Part shown: positions 1 through 8,951 of the stretch, piece by piece
How the letters are laid out: every line of letters begins with the position of its first letter
Numbering within the stretch: position 1 is the first letter of the stretch
Assembly (NCBI GenBank): GCA_023384105.1
Contig: JAHDXR010000002.1
Coordinates: 62,001 to 126,000 of the forward strand
Length of the DNA: 64,000 nucleotides
From: Hyphomonadaceae bacterium
Lineage (GTDB): Bacteria; Pseudomonadota; Alphaproteobacteria; Caulobacterales; Aquidulcibacteraceae
Direction of reading: 5' to 3'
The notes under the pieces: generated by a model
What the model saw: the letters and a program-made list of their open reading frames with translations, nothing else
What the model was told of the DNA's origin: nothing
Database searches by the model: none
Made by a program: the position numbers and the translations under genes

Positions 1-1196
1 AGCGCGGATGCGACGAGCGCCGGCCCCAGTGCGAGCCCGAGTTTTTCGCTCGCCGTCCAAAGCCCGGTGAACGTGGCTTCGAGCGCCGCGCCTGTATGGG
101 CGCGCTCACGGTGCGCAAGATGAGCGAGCATGGAAAAAGGCAGCACCGACAAGCCGGCGAACGCGACGCCGGCCGTGGCGAAGACGCAAAGCAGCGCCGT
201 CCACGGCAGCTGCGCCATGATCGCGGCCGCCGTCGCGGCGGCGCTCACGGCGAAGAACGCGATTGCGGCGAACAAGCTGGCTTTTTCGCCGAAGCGGTTG
301 CCCAGCCAGCTCCAAAGCGGCGGCGTCGCGACCGAGCCGCCAATCAACGCCGCAAGGGCCACGCCAATATCGCTTTCAGGCCGCATCAGCACCTTGGAGA
401 CGAGGTAAGGCATTGACGCCGTGAGCACGCCGACGGCGGTGATTTGAAGCAGATAAGAACCGGCCAGCGCCGCGAATCCCGGCGTGCCTAGCGCGTTGCG
501 GGTAGCGCGCCAAAGCGGCGGCGCCTTGGCGGCGCGCTCGGGCTGGGCGTTGCGTCTCGGCGCGACGAACAAGGGCGCCAGCATGGCCAGAAAGCATGCC
601 GCGCCGACGACCAACGCCATCCCGGCATAGCCGTTGCGGCCGCCTCCGAATGCCGAAACGAGCGACGGCGCCGCGGCTGCGCCGATGAACACGCCCGCCA
701 TCGCCATGACCATGCGCCATGACACGAGCGAGGAACGTTCGCTGTCCGCGTGCGCCATTTCGGCCGGCAGCGCGATGTAGGGCACAGCGTAGATCGAAAA
801 AATTGTAGCGAGGAAGAAATAGGCGAGGCCGACCCACCAGACGATCGCGGCTGTCCCCCAGGCGGGCGCTGAAAACAGCATGACAAAGCCTGCGGCGACG
901 CCGATTGCACCGACGAACAAGAAGGGGATGCGCCGTCCCCACGGCGAGCGCGCGCGATCCGACCAGGCGCCGACGAGCGGATCCCACACGATTGCCCAGG
1001 TCTTCGGCAGAAATACGAGTGCGCCGGCAAGCGCGGCCGGGATAAGCAGAGTCTCCGTGCAATAATAGAGCAACAATACGGTCGGCACGGTTGAGAACAC
1101 GCCGACGCCTAGAGAACCTAGCGCATACGCCCCTATCGTCAGTGTCGAGTGCGAACGGGCGTTATCCGTTACCTGTGAAGACGCCTGTTCGGCCAT
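1..1196 (-). CDS. MFS transporter, GPH-type sugar:cation symporter family (3' end cut by window)
   Basis: An open frame runs leftward from the ATG at 1196 (MAEQASSQVTDNARS...) to the window edge without a stop, about 398 codons. It is an inner-membrane protein with many hydrophobic helices. The stretch WDPLVGAWSDRARSPWGRR, about 65-85 residues in, is the loop-2/3 signature of the glycoside-pentoside-hexuronide symporters (PxxGxxSDR, then GRRxP). The substrate cannot be read from the sequence. It may be co-transcribed with the acyl-CoA synthetase just upstream on the same strand (gap 15 bp), so a lipid- or aromatic-acid-related role is possible. The C-terminus is missing. Confidence 0.85.
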   Translation of the reverse strand, partial: MAEQASSQVTDNARSHSTLTIGAYALGSLGVGVFSTVPTVLLLYYCTETLLIPAALAGALVFLPKTWAIVWDPLVGAWSDRARSPWGRRIPFLFVGAIGVAAGFVMLFSAPAWGTAAIVWWVGLAYFFLATIFSIYAVPYIALPAEMAHADSERSSLVSWRMVMAMAGVFIGAAAAPSLVSAFGGGRNGYAGMALVVGAACFLAMLAPLFVAPRRNAQPERAAKAPPLWRATRNALGTPGFAALAGSYLLQITAVGVLTASMPYLVSKVLMRPESDIGVALAALIGGSVATPPLWSWLGNRFGEKASLFAAIAFFAVSAAATAAAIMAQLPWTALLCVFATAGVAFAGLSVLPFSMLAHLAHRERAHTGAALEATFTGLWTASEKLGLALGPALVASA

Positions 1197-1211
1197 GGAG
1201 CTTCCTGTCTG

Positions 1212-2810
1212 TCAGTGCGGCGCCGGTTCTGCGTATTCATGCGCGAGTTTGGCGAGCGCGGATTTGTCTATCTTGCCGATCGGCAGCAGCGGCATCCGCT
1301 CAAGCACCACGAACGATTTTGGAATTTTATAGTTGGCGAGGCGATTGCGGCAGTGCGCCTCAAGCGCTTCTTTCGTAAGAGCGCCGCGCAGCGTGACGAA
1401 GGCGATTCCGACCTCCTGCCAGAGCGCGTCGGGGATGCTCACGACCGCGGCTTGATCGACAAGAGCATGCGCTTCGAGCGCAGATTCGATCTCGCGCGGG
1501 TAAACATTATAGCCGCCCGATTTGAACATCTCCTTGATCCGCCCGACGATCCGATAGCGGCCGTCGCTGCGGCGGATCGCCGTATCTCCGGTGCGCATCC
1601 AACCTTCAGCGTCGATCGTTTCGGCGGTCGCACGAGGATTTCGCCAATAGCCGAGCATATTGTACTTGGAGCGTGTCTGGATTTCGCCGGGCGTGTCGTT
1701 TGACTCGATGACGACCCCGTCGGCGCCGACCAGGCGCACCTCAACGCCCCTGGCCGGCAATCCGACCGTGTTGGCGAGAATGTCGCGATCCCGCGTCGGC
1801 GTTGTGACCGTCATCGCGCACGTGGATTCCGTCATGCTGTAATTGGTTGCAAGCGGGAGACCAAACATGAGCAACCGATCGAGCGTTTCGGCGGGAATGG
1901 CTGCGCCTTCCCACACGATCAGTTGGACCGCCGACAGGTCGAACGAAGCAAAGTCCGGCAACGCCAGCTGCATCTGAAATACGCTTGGAACGCTTGCCCA
2001 CAGCGTCACACGTTCTTTTTGCATCTGCCCAAGACAGAAGCTTGGATCGAAGTGTTCCATGAAAACGAGTGCGCCGCCGGAGACGAGCACCGGCGTGGAC
2101 ACATCGGCGACGCAGCCGACATGGTTGATCGGAAAATAGTTCACTACGCGTAATGGCGTGATCGGCCAGGTGCGGTTCTGTTCGAGGGCTGCTTCTACGA
2201 GGCCTTCATGATGCAGCAAGGCGCCCTTAGGCTTTCCGGTTGATCCCGAAGTGTAAACGATGAGGCAGGGATCGCGCCCGCCGCAGGCATCGCGTGCTGC
2301 CGCTAGGCGCGTGTCCGAGATCGTTTCTCCGGTCTTGATAAAGTCGTCATAGGTCTTGCCGCCATCGAGCGGCGCACCGGGAAGGGTGACGAGGCTGCGA
2401 ACAGAATGATTGTCAGTTGACAGCGCACGCAATTCTTTCGCGTAGTCGCGCCCTTCAATCTCGCGGCGTGCAATGAGAATTTTCGGTTCGGCGTCGGCGA
2501 CGGCGTAGCTCAATTCTTCGAGTTGATATTTCGGATTGAGTCCGAGCCAAATTGCGCCGATCGAAGCTGTCGCGAGGAAAGCGATCAGATACTCTGGATG
2601 CGGCGTCGACAGGGTGGCGACACGGTCGCCTTTCTCGACGCCCGCAGCGATGAGCGCCTTCGCAAGACGGTCGATCTCGCGCGCCAATGTCGCATAGTTC
2701 ATGCGTTGTCCGTTCAGGACGGCGGCTTCGGCGTTCGGTGCGCGCCCCGCCCAGTACGCGGCGTAATCGCTGATGCGCGGAAATGACGGAAACGCTTCGC
2801 TGGTATTCAT
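1212..2810 (-). CDS. Class I adenylate-forming acyl-CoA synthetase (AMP-binding)
   Basis: A 532-residue cytosolic enzyme that would activate a carboxylic acid to its acyl-AMP and then the CoA thioester. It has the P-loop YTSGSTGKPKG near residue 190, GWMRTGD (core motif A8 region), GRIKEMFKSGGYNVYPREIE (hinge and A8), and a C-terminal PIGKIDK holding the catalytic lysine. The length is normal for medium- or long-chain and aryl-CoA ligases. It is divergent from the indolepyruvate oxidoreductase gene. Because that enzyme makes arylacetyl-CoA, the ligase could act on the matching free arylacetic acids; that link is inference. The MFS gene follows 15 bp downstream. Confidence 0.88.
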   Translation of the reverse strand: MNTSEAFPSFPRISDYAAYWAGRAPNAEAAVLNGQRMNYATLAREIDRLAKALIAAGVEKGDRVATLSTPHPEYLIAFLATASIGAIWLGLNPKYQLEELSYAVADAEPKILIARREIEGRDYAKELRALSTDNHSVRSLVTLPGAPLDGGKTYDDFIKTGETISDTRLAAARDACGGRDPCLIVYTSGSTGKPKGALLHHEGLVEAALEQNRTWPITPLRVVNYFPINHVGCVADVSTPVLVSGGALVFMEHFDPSFCLGQMQKERVTLWASVPSVFQMQLALPDFASFDLSAVQLIVWEGAAIPAETLDRLLMFGLPLATNYSMTESTCAMTVTTPTRDRDILANTVGLPARGVEVRLVGADGVVIESNDTPGEIQTRSKYNMLGYWRNPRATAETIDAEGWMRTGDTAIRRSDGRYRIVGRIKEMFKSGGYNVYPREIESALEAHALVDQAAVVSIPDALWQEVGIAFVTLRGALTKEALEAHCRNRLANYKIPKSFVVLERMPLLPIGKIDKSALAKLAHEYAEPAPH

Positions 2811-2855
2811 AAATCCTCTTCGATCCCGGCCCTCTAGCTTGACGCTTCATAAAAA

Positions 2856-2869
2856 TGAGGATTACCTCA
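2856..2869. promoter_or_regulatory. Inverted repeat in the divergent promoter region (possible operator)
   Basis: The 92-bp divergent intergenic region between the ligase and oxidoreductase starts (2811-2902) contains TGAGG-ATTA-CCTCA. A TTGACG hexamer lies just before it at 2839-2844. The arms are only 5 bp, so this is a weak operator candidate that could control both directions. Confidence 0.25.
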
Positions 2870-2902
2870 ATTTTATTCGCCGTTCAAGAGCCGAGGCCGC
2901 CC

Positions 2903-5900
2903 ATGCGCCTGAGATCCGTCGATATCGATGACAAATATAGCGCCGAAGCGGGCCAAGTTTTTCTCACCGGCGTACAGGCGCTAGTGCGTGTCGGCCTGGA
3001 TCAACGGCGCAGAGACCGCGCGCATGGGGTTAACACCTCCTTCTACGTCACTGGGTATCGCGGCTCGCCGCTTGGCGGATTGGATTCGGCGCTCTGGCGC
3101 GGGCGCGAACAATTGACGGCGTTCGACGTTCGCTTCCAGCCGGGCGTGAACGAAGATCTCGCGGCGACGGCGTGTCTGGGCACGCAGCAAATCGGCTTCC
3201 TGCCGGGTGCGCTGTATGAAGGGGTGTCTGCGCTTTGGTACGGCAAAGGGCCGGGCGTCGACCGCAGCGGCGACGCCCTTAAACACGGCAATCTTGCCGG
3301 CGCATCGGAGAAGGGCGGCGTGCTCGTCGTCGCTGGCGACGACCACGGCGCCAAGTCATCGACTACGGCGCATCAGTCCGAGCCGGCCCTGGCGGCGGCG
3401 CTTATCCCGGTGCTTCACCCGAGTTCGGTGCAGGAATGTCTCGATTTCGGCTTGGCCGGTCTGGCGATGTCGCGTTTTAGCGGCGCATGGGCCGCGCTCA
3501 AGTGCGCCACCGACATTGTCGAGTCCGGCGCAACCGTGGAGCTTGGCGCCTGGGCGGCGGCTTTTGTTGCGCCGGAAGTCGAACGACCGTCCGAAGGGCT
3601 GCATATCCGCAAAGGTTTCGCGCCGCTGTTCGATGAAATGCGCCATGTGCGCTATCGTCTGCCGGCGGCGCAGGCCTTTTGCCGCGTCAATGCGATCGAT
3701 CGCGTTGTACTTGCGCCCGAGCGGCCGTGCATTGGCGTTGTGGCCGCCGGCAAAGCTTACAACGATACGATGCAGGCCTTGCGTGAGCTTGGACTTGACC
3801 GCGCCGCATGTGAACGATTTGGGATCGGCCTCTATAAACCGGGGCTCACTTGGCCGCTCGACCCCGTTGGCGCACGCGCTTTCGCAGCGAAATACAGGGA
3901 AATCCTCATCATCGAGGAAAAGCAGGCCCTGATAGAGGGGCAATTGGCGCATGCTCTCGGCGCGATTCCTTCCGCCGACCGGCCTATTTTGAGCGGAAAA
4001 CACGCGCCTGACGGTTCGTTTTTGCTGCCGGCGTGGGGGGAATTGTCGCCGGAGACAATCGCGCTCGCGCTCGCGGCGCGGCTTGAGGCGCTCGGTCTGG
4101 CGGATGCGGCGCTTCAAGCGCGCGCCGACGAGATCAAGACGCGTGTGCAAGCGGCGTCCTCGCCGGCGACGATCACGCGTACGCCGGCCTTCTGTTCCGG
4201 TTGTCCGCATAGTACGAGCACGCGCCTGCCTGAAGGCAGCGTAGCCATGGCCGGCATTGGCTGTCATACGATGGCGATCTTGATGCCCGACCGGCCGACG
4301 CTTCCGCCGGTGCAGATGGGCGGCGAGGGCGCCAACTGGATGGGCATGGCGCCATTTACGAGCGCGCCGCACATATTTCAGAATCTTGGCGACGGTACGT
4401 ATTTCCATTCCGGCCTGCTGGCCGTCCGCGCCGCCGTCGCCTCGGGCGCCAACATCACCTACAAGCTGCTCTACAACGACGCCGTCGCCATGACAGGCGG
4501 CCAACCCGTGGACGGCCATTTGAGCGTCGCCGACGTGTGCCGCCAACTGGCCGCGGAGGGCGTGAAACGCATTGTCGTGCTTGCGGAGGATCCCACGCGG
4601 CATCACGAAATCGGCGGCGCGGCCGAGATTCGCCATCGCGACGACTTGCTGCCGGTGGAGCGGGCGCTGCGCGGCTGCAAGGGCGTCACAGTTCTGATTT
4701 TCGATCAAACCTGCGCCGCCGAGAAGCGGCGCAGGCGCAAGCGCGGGTTGATGGAGGATCCCGCGAAGCATCTCGTCATCAATGAATTGGTGTGCGAGGG
4801 CTGTGGCGATTGTTCCGTGCAAGCGACGTGTGTCAGCATCGTGCCGGTGGAGACTGAATTCGGGCGCAAGCGCGCAATCGACCTGGTGAGCTGCAATAAA
4901 GACTATTCCTGCGCCAAGGGGTTTTGCCCTTCGTTCGTCACCGTTCGCGGCGGAAAACCCAGGAAACGGGCGGCGGAAGATTTGCCCGAGCCTGTGCTGG
5001 AGGCGTTGAAGGCGTTGCCGGAAGCGCCGGCTTCTCCGCGCAGCCAAACGCGCAATATTCTGATCGCCGGCATCGGCGGCACTGGCGTCGTAACGACCGG
5101 AGCGTTGCTCGCGATGGCGGCGCATCTTGAAGGGCGAGCCACGTCGACTCTCGACCTCACGGGATTGAGCCAGAAGAATGGCGCGGTGCTGAGCCATGTA
5201 AAGATCGGGCCGAACCCTGCCTCGCTGGAAGGGGCGCGCATCGGCTTGGGCGAAGCGGACGTGCTGCTCGGCTGCGACCTCGTCGTGGCGGCCGGGACTG
5301 AGGCCTATGCCGCTCTGCGGCAAGAGCGCAGCGTGGCGATCGTCAACACGCATGCGACGCCGACCGCGGCGTTTCAACACGCACCGGATATGGCAATCGA
5401 TTCGCAAGCGCTTCTGCGGCGCGTATCGTTACGTGCGTCGGTCACGGATGTTGACGCGGGAACAGCGGCGCAGCGCTGGTTCGGCGACGCCGCGCTCGCC
5501 AATATTTTCTTGCTCGGGCTCGCGTGTCAGCAGGGAGCGATACCCGTCTCGCCGGCGGCGCTTGAGCGCGCGATCGAACTCAACGGGGCGGCGGTCGCCG
5601 CGAACAAGAAGGCGTTTGCGCTGGGCAGATTGGCGGCGGTGCGGCCGGAGCTTTTCAGCAGAGACGAAGGCGGCGCCAAAACTCCGCCGGCGGCTCTCGA
5701 AAACATAATAGAAACACGCGCGCATTTCCTCGCTGCCTATCAGGACAAGGCTTACGCCGACGCTTATCGCGCGTTTGTGACGTCCGTGCGGGAGAAGGAG
5801 CGCGCGCTTGGCTTAAGCGAGGACTTGTCGGTCGCAGTGGCGCACGCGCTGTTCAAGCTGATGGCGTATAAGGACGAATACGAAGTTGCACGCCTGCATC

Positions 5901-6337
5901 TCGATACGGCGTTTAATGCGAGGCTGGCGAGCCGATTCGAAGGCAGGCTGAAGATTTCATATAATTTGGCGCCGCCGACCCTCAGTTGGAACGGCGGAAA
6001 GAACTCCGCGCCGAAGAAGCGTGAACTCGGCGCGTGGATCGTCCCGCTGTTTCATGCGCTCAAAGCGATGCGGCGGCTTCGCGGAACGCCGCTAGATGTT
6101 TTTGGCTATACGCGTGAACGGCGGATGGAGCGACGATTGATCGGAGAATATCGGGCGCGGGTGGCCAAGCTTTGCGACGATCTCAGCGCCTCGAATTATG
6201 CCGCGGCGGTTGAAATCGCGGAAGCGGCGCGCACGATCCGCGGCTACGGGCATGTCAAGCTGGCGTCGGTGGACGCATATCGCAAGCACTTAGAAACCAA
6301 GCTCCTAAATTGGGATGCGTCGACTAAGCGAGACTGA
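2903..6337 (+). CDS. Indolepyruvate ferredoxin oxidoreductase, fused alpha-beta type
   Basis: This cytosolic thiamine-diphosphate enzyme oxidatively decarboxylates aryl-2-oxoacids to aryl-acetyl-CoA. The start is taken at MRLRSVDIDDKYSAEAGQVF (ATG 2903) because this motif begins family members; an in-frame ATG at 2855 would add 16 unlikely residues. The N-terminal third is the pyrimidine-binding domain (YRGSPLGGLD). CSGCPHSTSTRLPEGS and the GGEGANWMG region form the TPP-binding part. The cysteines in VCEGCGDCSVQATC and SCNKDYSCAKGFCPSF fit Fe-S ligation. From about residue 710, GIGGTGVVTTGALLAMAAHL begins the gamma-type (IorB) domain. At 1144 residues it is the usual length for the proteobacterial fusion. 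Confidence 0.92.
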   Translation: MRLRSVDIDDKYSAEAGQVFLTGVQALVRVGLDQRRRDRAHGVNTSFYVTGYRGSPLGGLDSALWRGREQLTAFDVRFQPGVNEDLAATACLGTQQIGFLPGALYEGVSALWYGKGPGVDRSGDALKHGNLAGASEKGGVLVVAGDDHGAKSSTTAHQSEPALAAALIPVLHPSSVQECLDFGLAGLAMSRFSGAWAALKCATDIVESGATVELGAWAAAFVAPEVERPSEGLHIRKGFAPLFDEMRHVRYRLPAAQAFCRVNAIDRVVLAPERPCIGVVAAGKAYNDTMQALRELGLDRAACERFGIGLYKPGLTWPLDPVGARAFAAKYREILIIEEKQALIEGQLAHALGAIPSADRPILSGKHAPDGSFLLPAWGELSPETIALALAARLEALGLADAALQARADEIKTRVQAASSPATITRTPAFCSGCPHSTSTRLPEGSVAMAGIGCHTMAILMPDRPTLPPVQMGGEGANWMGMAPFTSAPHIFQNLGDGTYFHSGLLAVRAAVASGANITYKLLYNDAVAMTGGQPVDGHLSVADVCRQLAAEGVKRIVVLAEDPTRHHEIGGAAEIRHRDDLLPVERALRGCKGVTVLIFDQTCAAEKRRRRKRGLMEDPAKHLVINELVCEGCGDCSVQATCVSIVPVETEFGRKRAIDLVSCNKDYSCAKGFCPSFVTVRGGKPRKRAAEDLPEPVLEALKALPEAPASPRSQTRNILIAGIGGTGVVTTGALLAMAAHLEGRATSTLDLTGLSQKNGAVLSHVKIGPNPASLEGARIGLGEADVLLGCDLVVAAGTEAYAALRQERSVAIVNTHATPTAAFQHAPDMAIDSQALLRRVSLRASVTDVDAGTAAQRWFGDAALANIFLLGLACQQGAIPVSPAALERAIELNGAAVAANKKAFALGRLAAVRPELFSRDEGGAKTPPAALENIIETRAHFLAAYQDKAYADAYRAFVTSVREKERALGLSEDLSVAVAHALFKLMAYKDEYEVARLHLDTAFNARLASRFEGRLKISYNLAPPTLSWNGGKNSAPKKRELGAWIVPLFHALKAMRRLRGTPLDVFGYTRERRMERRLIGEYRARVAKLCDDLSASNYAAAVEIAEAARTIRGYGHVKLASVDAYRKHLETKLLNWDASTKRD

Positions 6338-6782
6338 AGGGCTCGTGACAGCGAATGGTCCGCCAGGCGACTTCGCGCGCCCAGCGTCTTGCCTTGCGCG
6401 GCTTCTGCCGCCGGCGCCGGCGGACGCCTCCTATGCGGAGGCCGTCGAGATGCTGGTCATTGCCTATTACGATGCGCTGCGCAGCGATCCGCTGATGCGC
6501 CAACTCGCCTTCTGGGAGCTTGCCGGACCGAGTGCGCAATTGGAGGCGGTGAGCGCGGCGCGCGGGCGCGTCATGACGCGCTGGATCGCGCAAGCGCGGG
6601 GCTTGCGCGCGCCACGGGAAGGGGAGGACGCGCCGGCGATCAATGCGGCGCTGATCGCGGCGGCGCAGACCTTGGCTTTCGCCGAGCACGCCAACGGCGC
6701 TTTCTCCGGTCTGGCTTTGGGCGCGGGCGCCAAACGTGCGCACGCGGCGCTGCGCGCCCATGTTCGCGCAATCTACCGGTAG
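6315..6782 (+). CDS. TetR-type ligand-binding domain without a DNA-binding domain (truncated regulator)
   Basis: A 155-residue frame that overlaps the end of the oxidoreductase gene by 23 bp. From about residue 40 it reads like the C-terminal effector domain of TetR regulators (AYYDALRSDPLMRQLAFWELAGPSAQLEAVSAARGRVMTRWIAQARG). The N-terminal helix-turn-helix that should precede it is absent, and there is no room for one because the upstream gene is intact. It is either a 5'-truncated regulator gene or a domain reused without DNA binding. The family assignment rests on pattern resemblance only. Confidence 0.5.
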   Translation: MRRLSETEGLVTANGPPGDFARPASCLARLLPPAPADASYAEAVEMLVIAYYDALRSDPLMRQLAFWELAGPSAQLEAVSAARGRVMTRWIAQARGLRAPREGEDAPAINAALIAAAQTLAFAEHANGAFSGLALGAGAKRAHAALRAHVRAIYR

Positions 6783-6791
6783 GGGGCGTGC

Positions 6792-7481
6792 GTGACGCAG
6801 ACACGCTGGCTCGGCGCAAGTCTTGTTCTTTATGCGTTCGCGTTCAACGCGCCCTACGTCTGGCTCGCGGCGAATTTCGACTATCCCGCGATCCTGCGCC
6901 GGCCGGCGGGCGAGATTTTGCACGCGTTCGCGGCGGGCGGAACACCGCTTGTGCTGGCGTGGGCGGCGTTCATGCTCGCGGCCCTGGCGCTTGCGCCGCT
7001 CGCACTCGCACTGGCGCGGCTCACAGGTCATGGCGCAGGCGTGACCGCGCTTGGGATTGCGGCCGCGCTGGCGCAAGCGATCGGCTTGTCGCGTTGGACG
7101 TTTGTGGCGCCGGGGCTCGCCGCCGCATGGCGCTCGGATGCGGCCGCGCGCACGACCGTGGAGGCGACGTTTGCGACGCTGCATCAATTCGCCGGCGTCG
7201 GCATTGGCGAGACGATCGGTCAGGTGTTCACGGCGTTCTGGTTGATCGGCGTCGCCGCCGCGCAGGCGCGCACGCGTCGCGCCTTGGCCGCGCTCGCCGC
7301 GCTTGCGGCCGTGCTGTTGCTCGCCGGTCAGGCGGAAGGGCTTGCGACGGCGATTGCGTTCAATCCCGGACCGCTCGTTTGGAGCGCGCCTCTGGGCTTT
7401 CTTGCGGTGACGGCGTGGCTCATCGCCACGGGGTGTGCGGCATTCGCGGCCGATGCGCCGAAGGCCGAAACGCCAACATAG
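6792..7481 (+). CDS. DUF4386-like integral membrane protein
   Basis: GTG start at 6792, 9 bp after the preceding gene. The 229 residues contain about six hydrophobic segments (for example AFNAPYVWLAANF, VLAWAAFMLAALALAPLALALA, LAALAALAAVLLLAGQA and LGFLAVTAWLIATGCAAF), so it is an inner-membrane protein. The layout resembles the DUF4386 family of unknown function. It probably shares a transcript with the truncated TetR-like gene upstream. Confidence 0.7.
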   Translation: MTQTRWLGASLVLYAFAFNAPYVWLAANFDYPAILRRPAGEILHAFAAGGTPLVLAWAAFMLAALALAPLALALARLTGHGAGVTALGIAAALAQAIGLSRWTFVAPGLAAAWRSDAAARTTVEATFATLHQFAGVGIGETIGQVFTAFWLIGVAAAQARTRRALAALAALAAVLLLAGQAEGLATAIAFNPGPLVWSAPLGFLAVTAWLIATGCAAFAADAPKAETPT

Positions 7482-7490
7482 CGCCCGAAC

Positions 7491-7790
7491 CTAAGGCAGA
7501 AGAACGAGCATGCTCAGGAAAATGCCGCTCAGAGGGTTGGCGCCAAGCCTCAAATATTTGAAATATCTTCTCAAACTTAGGCGAGTTCCCCGTACGAACC
7601 GCCACTTTCCCGGCTCGGCGCTGTCCCGCTGCCTTAGTTTGCATGGCCTACATTTACCGCCATCGCTCGCGGTAGTGCGTGCTTGCGTCCGCCGAGAGGC
7701 AAGGTTTGCCCCCGGAACGCGCGACATCGCCGCAGACGCGATCAGCAGTTCGTGATTTCGCCTTTCGGAGTTGTCGTTTGCTCGCCACAT
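7491..7790 (-). CDS. Small uncharacterised ORF with a perfect Shine-Dalgarno
   Basis: A 99-residue frame in the otherwise empty 7482-7934 interval. Its ATG at 7790 follows AAGGAGG (7796-7802, minus strand) with 5-nt spacing, the best ribosome-binding site in this interval. The protein (MWRANDNSERRNHELL...) is basic, with an ARTTASDGGKCRPC stretch and a short hydrophobic C-terminus. I recognise no family. The rest of the interval holds an AT-rich patch with the palindrome CAAATATTTG (7551-7560), inside this frame, and nothing else I can support. Confidence 0.35.
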   Translation of the reverse strand: MWRANDNSERRNHELLIASAAMSRVPGANLASRRTQARTTASDGGKCRPCKLRQRDSAEPGKWRFVRGTRLSLRRYFKYLRLGANPLSGIFLSMLVLLP

Positions 7791-7934
7791 CCCTGCCTCC
7801 TTAACAGTGATGATGAGGCGTTGCTGCGAAAGCGATCAGGGGGCTGACGCTTGAGCGCGGAGCGAATCCCGCGCGGACGGCGCCGGGCGATGAGCCCAAC
7901 CCGGCGTCCAACAGAAACCTAGTGGTGGAGCATA

Positions 7935-8186
7935 ATGGATCACGACTTCTGCAACCAGGACGGCGCCCGCCGTCTGAAGCAGCGGATCGAAGAGTATTGG
8001 CGGGAGCGCGGTTACCAGGTCGACGTGAAGCTGGTCGAAGCGGGCTTTGTTGCGGCGATGCGGTCGGCGCGCACCGACGTCCGCAGCGATATGGTCAATG
8101 GGTTCCCGACCAAGCGGGCGAGCGCCAACGAGCGCGAGCAGCGCTCCGCGCCGCCTGTGACGCGCGGCCCGCTCGAGATCGCGTAA
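7935..8186 (+). CDS. Conserved hypothetical protein
   Basis: An 83-residue soluble protein beginning MDHDFCNQDGARRLKQRIEE. The segment EYWRERGYQVDVKLVEAGFVAAMRSARTDVRSDMVNGFP has the regular, constrained look of a conserved alphaproteobacterial small protein. The last 20 residues are low-complexity. No catalytic motif is visible and the function is unknown. It lies tail-to-tail with gph. Confidence 0.7.
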   Translation: MDHDFCNQDGARRLKQRIEEYWRERGYQVDVKLVEAGFVAAMRSARTDVRSDMVNGFPTKRASANEREQRSAPPVTRGPLEIA

Positions 8187-8190
8187 GCGC

Positions 8191-8883
8191 TTACGGCCGC
8201 GCCGCCAGGAGGCGGCGACAGGTTGGCGCGACTTCCGAAAAACTGCGCAGAACGACGTCGGCACCGAGCTTCTCGGCGCCTTCGTCACAATAGCCGAACG
8301 CGACCACCGCCACGGGCGCGCCTGCGCCGCGGGCGGCGGCGACGTCGGCCACCGTGTCGCCGATCATCACCGAGCGGCGCAGCGTGCCGCCGGCGCGCGC
8401 GACCGCGGCGCGGTAGTGGTCGGGGTGCGGCTTTCTCTCGGCGACCGCGTCCGCGCCGACAACCGCGGCGAACCAGTCCGTCATGCTCAGCGCCTGCAGC
8501 AGCGCCTGCGACAGCTCGGTGCGCTTGTTGGTGCAGACGGCGAGCTTGGCGCCCAGCTCGGCGAGGCTGCCGAGCGCATCCTCCACGCCTGGAAACGGCC
8601 TCGACTCGCCGGCGATGTCGGCCCGGTAGAAGGAGACGAACGTCTCCGTCAGCTCCTCCAGCCGCTCGCTCTGGTAGCTGACGCCGAAGCGTGCGGCCGC
8701 GCGCTCGATCAGCACGCGCGCCCCTTGCCCGACCATGGTCCGCACGGTTTCGAGCTTGACCCGGGGCAGGCCTTCGAGCGCCAGCGTTTCGTTGAGCGCC
8801 CGCACCAGGTCGGGCGCGGTGTCGACCAGCGTGCCGTCGAGATCGAAAACGATGGTGGCGTCGGCGAGTTCGCCGCTGGTCAT
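8191..8883 (-). CDS. gph: Phosphoglycolate phosphatase, HAD superfamily
   Basis: This cytosolic enzyme dephosphorylates 2-phosphoglycolate. The start is placed at MTSGELADATIVFDLDGTLVDTA (ATG 8883), giving 230 residues, normal for Gph; longer frames add an unlikely leader. HAD motifs are visible: FDLDGTLVDT (motif I, nucleophile Asp), VCTNKRTE (motif II), KPHPDHY (motif III Lys) and MIGDTVADVAAARGAG (motif IV). It is divergent from glmU across 68 bp. Confidence 0.88.
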   Translation of the reverse strand: MTSGELADATIVFDLDGTLVDTAPDLVRALNETLALEGLPRVKLETVRTMVGQGARVLIERAAARFGVSYQSERLEELTETFVSFYRADIAGESRPFPGVEDALGSLAELGAKLAVCTNKRTELSQALLQALSMTDWFAAVVGADAVAERKPHPDHYRAAVARAGGTLRRSVMIGDTVADVAAARGAGAPVAVVAFGYCDEGAEKLGADVVLRSFSEVAPTCRRLLAARP

Positions 8884-8951
8884 GGGATGCCCCTTTCGCG
8901 GCAATTGAGCTAGAACGGCCCTCGGATTCGGACAAGCGGGCGCTTTCAGAC

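Noticed and set aside
3356-5407. 683-residue open frame on the minus strand
   Set aside because: Shadow of the indolepyruvate oxidoreductase gene; Arg/His/Ala-rich with no family pattern.
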